This document shows positions 25,191 through 38,999 of a stretch of DNA of 64,000 bases, one piece after another (the stretch's first letter is position 1; each line of letters opens with the position of its first letter). The stretch is from Eledone cirrhosa. Lineage: Eukaryota > Mollusca > Cephalopoda > Octopoda > Eledonidae. The stretch is taken from positions 20,328,098 through 20,392,097 of the forward strand of contig OZ024744.1 of NCBI GenBank assembly GCA_964016885.1, given 5' to 3'. Below the pieces are notes generated by a model. That model searched no databases and was not told the DNA's origin. It worked only from the letters and a program-made list of their open reading frames with translations. Both the position numbers and the translations under genes were made by a program.

Positions 25191-28100
25191 TGAATCTTAT
25201 GATAAAAATCATTTTAACAACAGTTGATTCTTAAGAACTGATTCGTTTTAACAACAGTTGAATCTTAAGATAAAATTCGTTTTAACAACAGTTGAATCTT
25301 AAGAGCTGACTCGTTTTAACAACAGTTCAAACTTAAGAACTGACTCGTTTTAACAACAGTTGAATCGTATGAACTGACTCATTTTAACAACAGTTGAATC
25401 TGAAGAACTGACTCGTTTTAACAACAGTTGAATCTTAAGAACTGACTCGTTTTAACGACAGCTGAATCTTAAGATAAAACTCGTTTTAACAACAGTTGAA
25501 TCTTAAGAACTGACTCGTTTTATCAAGAGTTGAAACTTAAGAACTGACTCGTTTTAACAACAGTTGAATCTTAAGATAAAACTAGTATTAACAACAGTTG
25601 AATCTTAAGAACTGACTCTTTTTAACAACAGTTGAATGTTAAGATAAAACTCGTTTTAACAATAGTTGAGTCTTAAGAACTGACTCGTTTTAACAACAGC
25701 TGAATCTTAAGACAAAACTCGTTTTAACAATAGTTGAATCTTAAGAACTGACTCGTTTTAACAACAGTTGAATCTTAAGATAAAATTCGTTTTAACAACA
25801 GTTGAATCTTAAGAACTGACTCGTTTTAACAACAGCTGAATCTTAAGATAAAACTCGTTTTAACAACAGTTCAAACTTAAGAAATGACTCGTTTTAACAA
25901 CAGTTGAATCTTATGAACTGACTCATTTTAACAACAGTTGAATCTTAAGATAACATTCGTTTTAACAACAGTTGAATCTTAAGAACTGATTCGTTTTAAC
26001 AGCAGTTGAATCTTAAGATAAAACTCGTTTTAACAACAGTAGAATCTTAATAACTGACTCGTTTTAACAACAGCTGAATCTTAAGATAAAATTCGTTTTA
26101 ACAACAGTTGAATCTTAAGAACTGACTCGATTTATCAACAGTTCAACCTTAAGAACTGACTCGTTTTAACAACAGTTGAATCTTCAAATAAAACTCGTTT
26201 TAACAACAGTTGAATCTTAAGAACTGACTCGTTTTAACAACAGTTGAATCTTAAGATAAAATTCGTTTTAACAACAGTTGAATCTTAAGAGCTGACTCGT
26301 TTTAACAACAGTTCAAACTTAAGAACTGACTCGTTTTAACAACAGTTGAATCTTATGAACTGACTTATTTTAACAACAGTTGAATCTGAAGAACTGACTC
26401 GTTTTAACAACAGTTGAATCTTAAAGATAAAACTCGTTTTAACAACAGTTGAATCTTAAGAACTGACTCGTTTTAACAACAGCTGAATCTTAAGATAAAA
26501 CTCATTTTAACAACAGTTGAATCTTAAGAACTGACTCGTTTTAACAACAGCTGAATCTTAAGATAAAACTCGTTTTAACAACAGTTGAATCTTAAGAACT
26601 GACTTGTTTTATCAACAGTTCAACCGTAAGAACTGACTCGTTTTAACAACAGTTAAATCTTAATAACTGACTCGATTTAACAACAGTTGAATGTTAAGAT
26701 AAAACTCGTTTTAACAATAGTTGAATCTTAAGAACTGACTCGTTTTAACAACAGTTGAATCTTAAGATAAAAGTCGTTTTAACAACAGTTGAATCTTAAG
26801 AACTGACTCATTTTAACAACAGTTGAATCTTAAGATAAAACTCGTTTTAACAACAGTTAAATCTTAAGAACTGACTCGTTTTAACAACAGTTGAATCTTC
26901 AAATAAAACTTGTTTTAACAACAGTTGAATCTTAAGAACTGACTGGTTTTAACAACAGTTGAATGTTAAGATAAAACTCGTTTTAACAATAGTTGAATCT
27001 TAAGAACTGACTCGTTTTAACAACAGTTGAATCTTAAGATAAAACTCGTTTTAACAACAGTTGAATCTTAAGAACTGACTCGTTTAACAACAGCTGAATC
27101 TTAAGATAAAACTCGTTTTAACAACAGTTCAAACTTAAGAAATGACTCGTTTTAACAACAGTTGAATCTTATGAACTGACTCATTTTAACAACATTTGAA
27201 TCTTAAGATAACATTCGTTTTAACAGCAGTTGAAACTTAAGAACTGATTCGTTTTAACAACAGTTGAATCTTAAGATAAAACTCGTTTTAACAACAGTTG
27301 AATCTTAAGAACTGACTCGTTTTAACAACAGCTGAATCTTAAGATAAAATTCGTTTTAACAACAGTTGAATCTTAAGAACTGACTCGTTTTATCAACAGT
27401 TCAACCTTAAGTTCTGACTCGTTTTAACAACAGTTGAATTTTCAAATAAAACTCGTTTTAACAACAGTTGAATCTTAAAAACTGACTCGTTTTAACAACA
27501 GTTGAATCTTAAGATAAAATTCGTTTTAACAACAGTTGAATCTTAAGAACTGATTCGTTTTAACAACAGTTCAATCTTAAGAACTGACTCATTTTAACAA
27601 CACTTGAATCTTATGAACTGACTCATTTTAACAACAGTTGAATCTTAAGATAACATTCGTTTTAACAACAGTTCAACCTTAAGAATTGACTCGTTTTAAC
27701 AACAGTTGAATCTTCAAATAAAACTCGATTTAACAACAGTTGAATCTTAAGAACTGACTCGTTTTAACAACAGTTGAATCTTAAGATAAAACTCGTTTTA
27801 ACAACAGTTGAATCTTAAGAACTGACTCGTGTTATCAACAGTTCAACCGTAAGAACTGACTCGTTTTAACAACAGTTGAATCATCAAATCAAACTCGTTC
27901 TAACAACAGTTGAATCTTAAGAACTGACTCGTTTTAACAACAGTTGAATCTTAAGATAAAACTCGTTTTAACAACAGTTGAATCTTAAGAACTGACTCAT
28001 TTTAACAACAGTTGAATCTTAAGATAAAACTCGTTTTAACAACAGTTGAATCTTAAGAACTGACTCGTTTTAACAACAGCTGAATCTTTAGATAAAACTC

Positions 28101-28215
28101 GTTTTAACAACAGTTGAATCTTAAGAACTGACTCGTTTTAACATCAGTTCAACCATAAGAGATGACTCGTTTAACAACAGTTGAATCTTCAAATAAAACT
28201 CGTTTTACCAACAGT
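25171..28215 (+). repeat. Transition between left and right array domains
   Basis: Still the same 34-bp satellite, but left-domain markers stop (last CGACAGCTG near 25450) and right-domain forms begin (CTTGTTTTATCAACAG with CCGTAAG near 26600; D monomer at 27881). I did not find a long copy of this stretch elsewhere in the window, although 25.86-26.0 kb and 27.12-27.2 kb share a short marker series about 1.26 kb apart. The landmark D monomer is missing between 23292 and 27881, one of the longest gaps. It may be the least recently homogenised part. Confidence 0.6.
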
Positions 28216-31200
28216 TGAAAATTAAGAACTGACTCGTTTTAACAACAGTTGAATCATCAAATAAAACTCGTTTAACAACAGTTGAATATTAAGAACTGAC
28301 TCGTTTTAACAACAGTTGAATGTTAAGATAAAACTCGTTTTAACAATAGTTGAATCTTAAGAAATGACTCGTTTTAACAACATTTGAATCTTAAGATAAA
28401 ACTCGTTTTAACAACAGTTGAATCTTAAGAACTGACTCGTTTTAACAACAGCTGAATCTTAAGATAAAACTCGTTTTAACAACAGTTCGAACTTAAGAAA
28501 TGACTCTTTTTAACAACAGTTGAATCTTATGAACTGACTCGTTTTAACAACAGTTGAATCTTAAGATAACATTCGTTTTAACAACAGTTGAATCTTAAGA
28601 ACTGATTCGTTTTAACAACAGTTGAATCTGAAGATAAAACTCGTTTTAACAACAGTTGAATCTTAAGAACTGACTCGTTTTAACAACAGATGAATCTTAA
28701 GATAAAACTCGATTTAACAACAGTTGAATCTTAAGAACTGACTCGTTTTATCAACAGTTCAACCTTAAGAACTGATTCGTTTTAACAACAGTTGAATCTT
28801 CAAATAAAACTCGTTTTAACAACAGTTGAATCTTAAGAACTGACTCGTTTTAACAACAGTTGAATCTTAAGAACTGACTCGTTTTAACAATAGTTGAATC
28901 TTATGAACTGACTCATTTTAACAACAGTTGAATCTTAATATAACATTCGTTTTAACAACAGTTGAATCTTAAGAACTGACTCGTTTTAACAACAGTTGAA
29001 TCTTCAAATAAAACTCGATTTAACAACAGTTGAATCTTAAGAACTGACTCGTTTTAACAACTGTTGAATCTTAAGATAAAACTCGTCTTAACAACAGTTG
29101 AATCTTAAGAACTGACTCGTTTTATCAACAGTTCAACCTTAAGAACTAACTCGTTTTAACAACAGTTGAATCATCAAATCAAACTCGTTCTAACAACAGT
29201 TGAATCTTAAGAACTGACTCGTTTTAACAACAGTTGAGTCTTAAGATAAAACTCGTTTTAACAACAGTTGAATCTTAAGAACTGACTTGTTTTAACATCA
29301 GTTCAACCTTAAGAGCTGACTCGTTTAACAACAGTTGAATCTTCAAATAAATCTCGTTTTAACAACAGTTGAAAATTAAAAACTGACTCGTTTTAACAAT
29401 AGTTGAATCTTAAGATAAAACTAGTTTTAACAACAGTTGAATCTTAAGAACTGACTCGTTTTAACAACAGTTGGATGTTAAGATAAAACTCGTTTTAACA
29501 ATAGTTGAATCTTAAGAACTGACTCGTTTTAACAACAGTTGAATCTTAAGATAAAACTCGTTTTAACAACAGTTGAATCTTAAGAACTGACTCGTTTTAA
29601 CAACAGTTGAATCTTAAGATAAAACCCGTTTTAACAACAGTTGAATCTTAAGAACTGACTCGTTTTAACAACAGATGAATCTTAAGATAAAACTCGTTTT
29701 AACAACAGTTGAATCTTAAGAACTGACTTGTTTTATCAACAGTTCAACCGTACGAACTGACTCGTTTTAACAACAGTTGAATCTTCAAATAAAACTCGTT
29801 TTAACAACAGTTGAATCTTAAGAAATGACTCGTTTTAACAACAGTTGAATCTTAAGATAAAACTCGTTTTAACAACAGTTGAATCTTAAGAACTGACTCG
29901 TTTTAACAACAGCTGAATCTTAAGATAAAACTCGTTTTAACAACAGTTGAATGTTTAAGAACTGACTTGTTTTATCAACAGTTCAACCGTAAGAACTGAC
30001 TCGTTTTAACAACAGTTGAATGTTCAAATAAAACTCGTTTTAACAACAGTTGAATCTTAAGAACTGACTCGTTTTAACAACAGTTGAATCTTAAGAACTG
30101 ACTCGTTTTAACAACAGTTAAATCTTAATAACTGACTCGTTTTAACAACAGTTGAATGTTAAGATAAAACTCGTTTTAACAACAGTTGAATCTTAAGAAC
30201 TGACTCGTTTTAACAACAGCTGAATCTTAAGATAAAACTCGTTTTAACAACAGTTGAATCTTAAGAACTGACTCGTTTTAACAACAGTTGAATCTTCAAA
30301 TAAAACTCGTTTAACAACAGTTGAATATTAAGAACTGACTCGTTTTAACAACAGTTGAATGTTAAGATAAAACTCGTTTTAACAATAGTTGAATCTTAAG
30401 AAATGACTCGTTTTAACAACATTTGAATCTTAAGATAAAACTCGTTTTAACAACAGTTGAATCTTAAGAACTGACTCGTTTTAACAACAGCTGAATCTTA
30501 AGATAAAACTCGTTTTAACAACAGTTCGAACTTAAGAAATGACTCGTTTTAACAACAGTTGAATCTTATGAACTGACTCATTTTAACAACAGTTGAATCT
30601 TAAGATAACATTCGTTTTAACAACAGTTGAATCTTAAGATAAAACTCGTTTTAACAACAGTTGAATCTTAAGAACTGACTCGTTTTAACAACAGATGAAT
30701 CTTAAGATAAAACTCGTTTTAACAACAGTTGAATCTTAAGAACTGACTCGTTTTATCAACAGTTCAACCTTAAGAACTGATTCGTTTTAATAACAGTTGA
30801 ATCTTCAAATAAAACTCGTTTTAACAACAGTTGAATCTTAATAACTGACTCGTTTTAACAACAGTTGCATCTTAAGAACTGACTCGTTTTAACAATAGTT
30901 GAATCTTATGAACTGACTCATTTTAACAACAGTTGAATCTTAATATAACATTCGTTTTAACAACAGTTGAATCTTAAAAACTGACTCGTTTTAACAACAG
31001 TTGAATCTTCAAATAAAACTCGATTTAACAACAGTTGAATCTTAAGAACTGACTCGTTTTAACAACTGTTGAATCTTAAGATAAAACTCGTCTTAACAAC
31101 AGTTGAATCTTAAGAACTGACTCGTTTTATCAACAGTTCAACCTTAAGAACTAACTCGTTTTAACAACAGTTGAATCATCAAATCAAACTCGTTCTAACA

Positions 31201-34200
31201 ACAGTTGAATCTTAAGAACTGACTCGTTTTAACAACAGTTGAGTCTCAAGATAAAACTCGTTTTAACAACAGTTGAATCTTAAGAACTGACTTGTTTTAA
31301 CATCAGTTCAACCTTAAGAGCTGACTCGTTTAACAACAGTTGAATCTTCAAATAAAACTCGTTTTAACAACAGTTGAAAATTAAGAACTGACTCGTTTTA
31401 ACAATAGTTGAATCTTAAGATAAAACTAGTTTTAACAAAAGTTGAATCTTAAGAACTGACTCGTTTTAACAACAGTTGGATGTTAAGATAAAACTCGTTT
31501 TAACAATAGTTGAATCTTAAGAACTGACTCGTTTTAACAACAGTTGAATCTTAAGATAAAACTCGTTTTAACAACAGTTGAATCTTAAGAACTGACTCGT
31601 TTTAACAACAGTTGAATCTTAAGATAAAACCCGTTTTAACAACAGTTGAATCTTAAGAACTGACTCGTTTTAACAACAGATGAATCTTAAGATAAAACTC
31701 GTTTTAACAACAGTTGAATCTTAAGAACTGATTCGTTTTAACAACAGTTGAATCTTAAGATAAAACTCGTTTTAACAACAGTTGAATCTTAAGAACTGAC
31801 TCGTTTTATCAACAGTTCAACCTTAAGAACTGATTCGTTTTAACAACAGTTGAATCTTTAAATAAAACTCGTTTTAACAACAGTTGAATCTTAAGAACTG
31901 ACTCGTTTTAACAACAGTTAAATCTTAAGAACTGACTCGTTTTAACAATAGTTGAATCTTATGAACTGACTCATTTTAACAACAGTTGAATCTTAATATA
32001 ACATTCGTTTTAACAACAGTTGAATCTTAAGAACTGACTCGTTTTAACAACAGTTGAATCTTCAAATAAAACTAGATTTAACAACAGTTGAATCTTAAGA
32101 ACTGACTCGTTTTATCAACAGTTCAACCTTAAGAACTAACTCGTTTTAACAACAGTTGAATCATCAAATCAAACTCGTTCTAACAACAGTTGAATCTTAA
32201 GAACTGACTTGTTTTAACATCAGTTCAACCTTAAGAGCTGACTCGTTTAACAACAGTTGAATCTTCAAATAAAACTCGTTTTAACAACAGTTGAAAATTA
32301 AGAACTGACTCGTTTTAACAATAGTTGAATCTTAAGATAAAACTAGTTTTAACAACAGTTGAATCTTAAGAACTGACTCGTTTTAACAACAGTTGGATGT
32401 TAAGATAAAACTCGTTTTAACAATAGTTGAATCTTAAGAACTGACTCGTTTTAACAACAGTTGAATCTTAAGATAAAACTCGTTTTAACAACAGTTGAAT
32501 CTTAAGAACTGACTCGTTTTAACAACAGTTGAATCTTAAGATAAAACCCGTTTTAACAACAGTTGAATCTTAAGAACTGACTCGTTTTAACAACAGATGA
32601 ATCTTAAGATAAAACTCGTTTTAACAACAGTTGAATCTTAAGAACTGACTTGTTTTATCAACAGTTCAACCGTACGAACTGACTCGTTTTAACAACAGTT
32701 GAATCTTCAAATAAAACTCGTTTTAACAACAGTTGAATCTTAAGAAATGACTCGTTTTAACAACAGTTGAATCTTAAGATAAAACTCGTTTTAACAACAG
32801 TTGAATCTTAAGAACTGACTCGTTTTAACAACAGTTGAATCTTAAGAACTGACTCGTTTTAACAACAGTTAAATCTTAATAACTGACTCGTTTTAACAAC
32901 AGTTGAATGTTAAGAACTGATTCGTTTTAACAACAGTTCAAACTTAAGAACTGACTCGTATTAACAACAGTTGAATCTTATTATAAAACTCATTTTAACA
33001 ACAGTTGAATCTTAAGAACTGATTCGTTTTAACAACAGATGAATCTTAAGATAAACCTCGTTTTAATAACAGTTGCATCTTAGGAACTGGCTCGTTTAAA
33101 CAACAGTTGAATCTTAAGATAAAACACGTTTTAACAACAGTTGAATCTTAAGAACTGACTCGTTTTAACAACAGTTGAATCTTAAGGACTGACTCGTTTT
33201 AACAACAGTTGAATCTTATGAACTGACTCATTTTAACAACAATTGAATCTTAAGATAACATTCGTTTTAACAACAGTTGAATCTTAAGAACTGACTCGTT
33301 TTATCAACAGTTCAACCTTAAGAAGTAACTCGTTTTAACAACAGTTGAATCATCAAATCAAACTCGTTCTAACAACAGTTGAATCTTAAGAACTGACTCG
33401 TTGTAACAACAGTTGAGTCTTAAGATAAAACTCGTTTTAACAACAGTTGAATCTTAAGAACTGACTCATTTTAACAACAGTTGAATCTTAAGATAAAACT
33501 CGTTTTAACAACAGTTGAATCTTAAGAACTGACTCGTTTTAACAACAGCTGAATCTTAAGATAAAACTCGTTTTAACAACAGTTGAATCTTAAGAACTGA
33601 CTTGTTTTAACATCAGTTCAACCTTAAGAGCTGACTCGTTTAACAACAGTTGAATCTTCAAATAAAACTCGTTTTAACAACAGTTGAAAATTAAGAATTG
33701 ACTCGTTTTAACAACAGTTGAATCTTCAAATAAAACTCGTTTAACAACAGTTGAATATTAAGAACTGACTCGTTCTAACAACAGTTGAATGTTAAGATAA
33801 AACTCGTTTTAACAATAGTTGAATCTTAAGAAATGACTCGTTTTAACAACATTTGAATCTTAAGATAAAACTCGTTTTAACAACAGTTGAATCTTAAGAA
33901 CTGACTCGTTTTAACAACAGCTGAATCTTAAGATAAAACTCGTTTTAACAACAGTTCGAACTTAAGAAATGACTCGTTTTAACAACAGTTGAATCTTATG
34001 AACTGACTCATTTTAACAACAGTTGAATCTTAAGATAACATTCGTTTTAACAACAGTTGAATCTTAAGAACTGATTCGTTTTAACAACAGTTGAATCTTA
34101 AGATAAAACTCGTTTTAACAACAGTTGAATCTTAAGAACTGACTCGTTTTAACAACAGATGAATCTTAAGATAAAACTCGTTTTAACAACAGTTGAATCT

Positions 34201-35100
34201 TAAGAACTGACTCGTTTTATCAACAGTTCAACCTTAAGAACTGATTCGTTTTAACAACAGTTGAATCTTCAAATAAAACTCGTTTTAACAACACTTGAAT
34301 CTTAATAACTGACTCGTTTTAACAACAGTTGAATCTTAAGAACTGACTCGTTTTAACAATAGTTGAATCTTATGAACTGACTCATTTTAACAACAGTTGA
34401 ATCTTAATATAACATTCGTTTTAACAACAGTTGAATCTTAAGAACTGACTCGTTTTAACAACAGTTGAATCTTCAAATAAAACTCGATTTAACAACAGTT
34501 GAATCTTAAGAACTGACTCGTTTTAACAACTGTTGAATCTTAAGATAAAACTCGTCTTAACAACAGTTGAATCTTAAGAACTGACTCGTTTTATCAACAG
34601 TTCAACCTTAAGAACTAACTCGTTTTAACAACAGTTGAATCATCAAATCAAACTCGTTCTAACAACAGTTGAATCTTAAGAACTGACTCGTTTTAACAAC
34701 AGTTGAGTCTCAAGATAAAACTCGTTTTAACAACAGTTGAATCTTAAGAACTGACTTGTTTTAACATCAGTTCAACCTTAAGAGCTGACTCGTTTAACAA
34801 CAGTTGAATCTTCAAATAAAACTCGTTTTAACAACAGTTGAAAATTAAGAACTGACTCGTTTTAACAATAGTTGAATCTTAAGATAAAACTAGTTTTAAC
34901 AACAGTTGAATCTTAAGAACTGACTCGTTTTAACAACAGTTGGATGTTAAGATAAAACTCGTTTTAACAATAGTTGAATCTTAAGAACTGACTCGTTTTA
35001 ACAACAGTTGAATCTTAAGATAAAACTCGTTTTAACAACAGTTGAATATTAAGAACTGACTCGTTTTAACAACAATTGAATCTTAAGATAAAACCCGTTT
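28216..35100 (+). repeat. Right-domain block series (offsets ~2.0 and ~3.5 kb)
   Basis: The marker series GAATATT, D monomer, GAAAATTAAG, AAAACTAGTTTT, TTGGATGTT recurs. GAATATT is at 28284, 30323 and 33753 (offsets 2,039 and 3,430); D is at 29171, 31176 and 34640 (2,005 and 3,464); TTGGATG is at 29471, 31476 and 34940 (2,005 and 3,464). The shortened copy GAGTCTCAAGAT near 31241 and 34705 ties the second and third blocks together to the exclusion of the first, which has GAGTCTTAAGAT. Confidence 0.82.
32072..33000 (+). repeat. Block copied again at 35.6-36.6 kb
   Basis: AAAACTAGATTTAAC (C at 32072) matches 35604 at offset 3,532; after a two-monomer difference the D monomer (32161/35761) and TTGGATG (32393/35993) match at offset 3,600. 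The CTAGATTT form is otherwise seen only at 37406, the tandem copy of 35604. In this left copy the monomers CAACTGTTCAATC and CGTCTTAAC present at 35.65 kb are missing. Confidence 0.78.
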
Positions 35101-35230
35101 TAACAACAGTTGAATCTTAAGAACTGACTCGTTTTAACAACAGATGAATCTTAAGATAAAACTCGTTTTAACAACAGTTGAATCTTAAGAACTGATTCGT
35201 TTTAACAACAGTTGAATCTTAAGATAAAGC

Positions 35231-38200
35231 TCGTTTTAACAACAGTTGAATCTTAAGAACTGACTCGTTTTAACAACAGATGAATCTTAAGATAAAACTC
35301 GTTTTAACAACAGTTGAATCTTAAGAACTGACTCGTTTTATCAACAGTTCAACCTTAAGAACTGATTCGTTTTAACAACAGTTGAATCTTCAAATAAAAC
35401 TCGTTTTAACAACAGTTGAATCTTAAGAACTGACTCGTTTTAACAACAGTTGAATCTTAAGAACTGACTCGTTTTAACAATAGTTGAATCTTATGAACTG
35501 ACTCATTTTAACAACAGTTGAATCTTAATATAACATTCGTTTTAACAACAGTTGAATCTTAAGAACTGACTCGTTTTAACAACAGTTGAATCTTCAAATA
35601 AAACTAGATTTAACAACAGTTGAATCTTAAGAACTGACTCGTTTTAACAACTGTTCAATCTTAAGATAAAACTCGTCTTAACAACAGTTGAATCTTAAGA
35701 ACTGACTCGTTTTATCAACAGTTCAACCTTAAGAACTAACTAGTTTTAACAACAGTTGAATCATCAAATCAAACTCGTTCTAACAACAGTTGAATCTTAA
35801 GAACTGACTTGTTTTAACATCAGTTCAACCTTAAGAGCTGACTCGTTTAACAACAGTTGAATCTTCAAATAAAACTCGTTTTAACAACAGTTGAAAATTA
35901 AGAACTGACTCGTTTTAACAATAGTTGAATCTTAAGATAAAACTAGTTTTAACAACAGTTGAATCTTAAGAACTGACTCGTTTTAACAACAGTTGGATGT
36001 TAAGATAAAACTCGTTTTAACAATAGTTGAATCTTAAGAACTGACTCGTTTTAACAACAGTTGAATCTTAAGATAACACTCGTTTTAACAACAGTTGAAT
36101 CTTAAGAACTGACTCGTTTTAACAACAGTTGAATCTTAAGATAAAACCCGTTTTAACAACAGTTGAATCTTAAGAACTGACTCGTTTTAACAACAGATGA
36201 ATCTTAAGATAAAACTCGTTTTAACAACAGTTGAATCTTAAGAACTGACTTGTTTTATCAACAGTTCAACCGTACGAACTGACTCGTTTTAACAACAGTT
36301 GAATCTTCAAATAAAACTCGTTTTAACAACAGTTGAATCTTAAGAAATGACTCGTTTTAACAACAGTTGAATCTTAAGATAAAACTCGTTTTAACAACAG
36401 TTGAATCTTAAGAACTGACTCGTTTTAACAACAGCTGAATCTTAAGATAAAACTCGTTTTAACAACAGTTGAATGTTTAAGAACTGACTTGTTTTATCAA
36501 CAGTTCAACCGTAAGAACTGACTCGTTTTAACAACAGTTGAATGTTCAAATAAAACTCGTTTTAACAACAGGTGAATCTTAAGAACTGACTCGTTTTAAC
36601 AACAGTTGAATCTTAAGAACTGACTCGTTTTAACAACAGTTAAATCTTAAGAACTGACTCGTTTTAACAACAGTTGAATGTTAAGATAAAACTCGTTTTA
36701 ACAACAGTTGAATCTTAAGAACTGACTCGTTTTAACAACAGCTGAATCTTAAGATAAAACTCGTTTTAACAACAGTTGAATCTTAAGAACTGACTCGTTT
36801 TAACAATAGTTGAATCTTCAAATAAAACTCGTTTTAATAACAGTTGAATATTAAGAACTGACTCGTTTTAACAACAGTTGAATCTTAAGATAACATTCGT
36901 TTTAACAACAGTTGAATCTTAAGAACTGATTCTTTTTAACAACAGTTGAATCTTAAGATAAAACTCGTTTTAACAACAGTTGAATCTTAAGAACTGACTC
37001 GTTTTAACAACAGTTGAATCTTAAGATAACATTCGTTTTAACAACAGTTGAATCTTAAGAACTGACTCGTTTTAACAACAGATGAATCTTAAGATAAAAC
37101 TCGTTTTAACAACAGTTGAATCTTAAGAACTGACTCGTTTTATCAACAGTTCAACCTTAAGAACTGATTCGTTTTAACAACAGTTGAATCTTCAAATAAA
37201 ACTCGTTTTAACAACAGTTGAATCTTAAGAACTGACTCGTTTTAACAACAGTTGAATCTTAAGAACTGACTCGTTTTAACAATAGTTGAATCTTATGAAC
37301 TGACTCATTTTAACAACAGTTGAATCTTAATATAACATTCGTTTTAACAACAGTTGAATCTTAAGAACTGACTCGTTTTAACAACAGTTGAATCTTCAAA
37401 TAAAACTAGATTTAACAACAGTTGAATCTTAAGAACTGACTCGTTTTAACAACTGTTCAATCTTAAGATAAAACTCGTCTTAACAACAGTTGAATCTTAA
37501 GAACTGACTCGTTTTATCAACAGTTCAACCTTAAGAACTAACTAGTTTTAACAACAGTTGAATCATCAAATCAAACTCGTTCTAACAACAGTTGAATCTT
37601 AAGAACTGACTTGTTTTAACATCAGTTCAACCTTAAGAGCTGACTCGTTTAACAACAGTTGAATCTTCAAATAAAACTCGTTTTAACAACAGTTGAAAAT
37701 TAAGAACTGACTCGTTTTAACAATAGTTGAATCTTAAGATAAAACTAGTTTTAACAACAGTTGAATCTTAAGAACTGACTCGTTTTAACAACAGTTGGAT
37801 GTTAAGATAAAACTCGTTTTAACAATAGTTGAATCTTAAGAACTGACTCGTTTTAACAACAGTTGAATCTTAAGATAAAACTCGTTTTAACAACAGTTGA
37901 ATCTTAAGAACTGACTCGTTTTAACAACAGTTGAATCTTAAGATAAAACCCGTTTTAACAACAGTTGAATCTTAAGAACTGACTCGTTTTAACAACAGAT
38001 GAATCTTAAGATAAAACTCGTTTTAACAACAGTTGAATCTTAAGAACTGACTTGTTTTATCAACAGTTCAACCGTACGAACTGACTCGTTTTAACAACAG
38101 TTGAATCTTCAAATAAAACTCGTTTTAACAACAGTTGAATCTTAAGAAATGACTCGTTTTAACAACAGTTGAATCTTAAGATAAAACTCGTTTTAACAAC

Positions 38201-38815
38201 AGTTGAATCTTAAGAACTGACTCGTTTTAACAACAGCTGAATCTTAAGATAAAACTCGTTTTAACAACAGTTGAATGTTTAAGAACTGACTTGTTTTATC
38301 AACAGTTCAACCGTAAGAACTGACTCGTTTTAACAACAGTTGAATGTTCAAATAAAACTCGTTTTAACAACAGGTGAATCTTAAGAACTGACTCGTTTTA
38401 ACAACAGTTGAATCTTAAGAACTGACTCGTTTTAACAACAGTTAAATCTTAATAACTGACTCGTTTTAACAACAGTTGAATGTTAAGATAAAACTCGTTT
38501 TAACAACAGTTGAATCTTAAGAACTGACTCGTTTTAACAACAGCTGAATCTTAAGATAAAACTCGTTTTAACAACAGTTGAATCTTAAGAACTGACTCGT
38601 TTTAACAATAGTTGAATCTTCAAATAAAACTCGTTTTAATAACAGTTGAATATTAAGAACTGACTCGTTTTAACAACAGTTGAATCTTAAGATAACATTC
38701 GTTTTAACAACAGTTGAATCTTAAGAACTGATTCTTTTTAACAACAGTTGAATCTTAAGATAAAACTCGTTTTAACAACAGTTGAATCTTAAGAACTGAC
38801 TCGTTTTAACAACAG
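35231..38815 (+). repeat. Tandem duplication, unit 1,802 bp (two copies)
   Basis: 35231-37013 aligns with 37033-38815 at offset exactly 1,802 (53 monomers). Markers are CTAGATTT (35604/37406), D (35761/37563), TTGGATG (35993/37795), CGTACG (36271/38073) and the rare ACAGGTGAATC (GGTG at 36571/38373). Few differences are visible, for example GATAACACTCG near 36070 against GATAAAACTCG, and AAATCTTAAGAAC near 36640 against AAATCTTAATAAC near 38440. The odd monomer number means A/B phase is not what defines the unit. Confidence 0.9.
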
Positions 38816-38999
38816 CTGAATCTTAAGATAAAACTCGTTTTAACAACAGTTGAATCTTAAGAACTGACTCATTTTATCAACAGTTCAACCTTAAGAACTG
38901 ATTCGTTTTAACAACAGTTGAATCTTAAGAACTGACTCGTTTTAACAACAGTTGAATCTTAAGGACTGACTCGTTTTAACAACAGTTGAATCTTATGAA

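Noticed and set aside
25171..28215. Unique sequence or degenerate transposon in the transition zone
   Set aside because: Reading through it, every stretch still resolves into 34-bp monomers with the usual substitutions.
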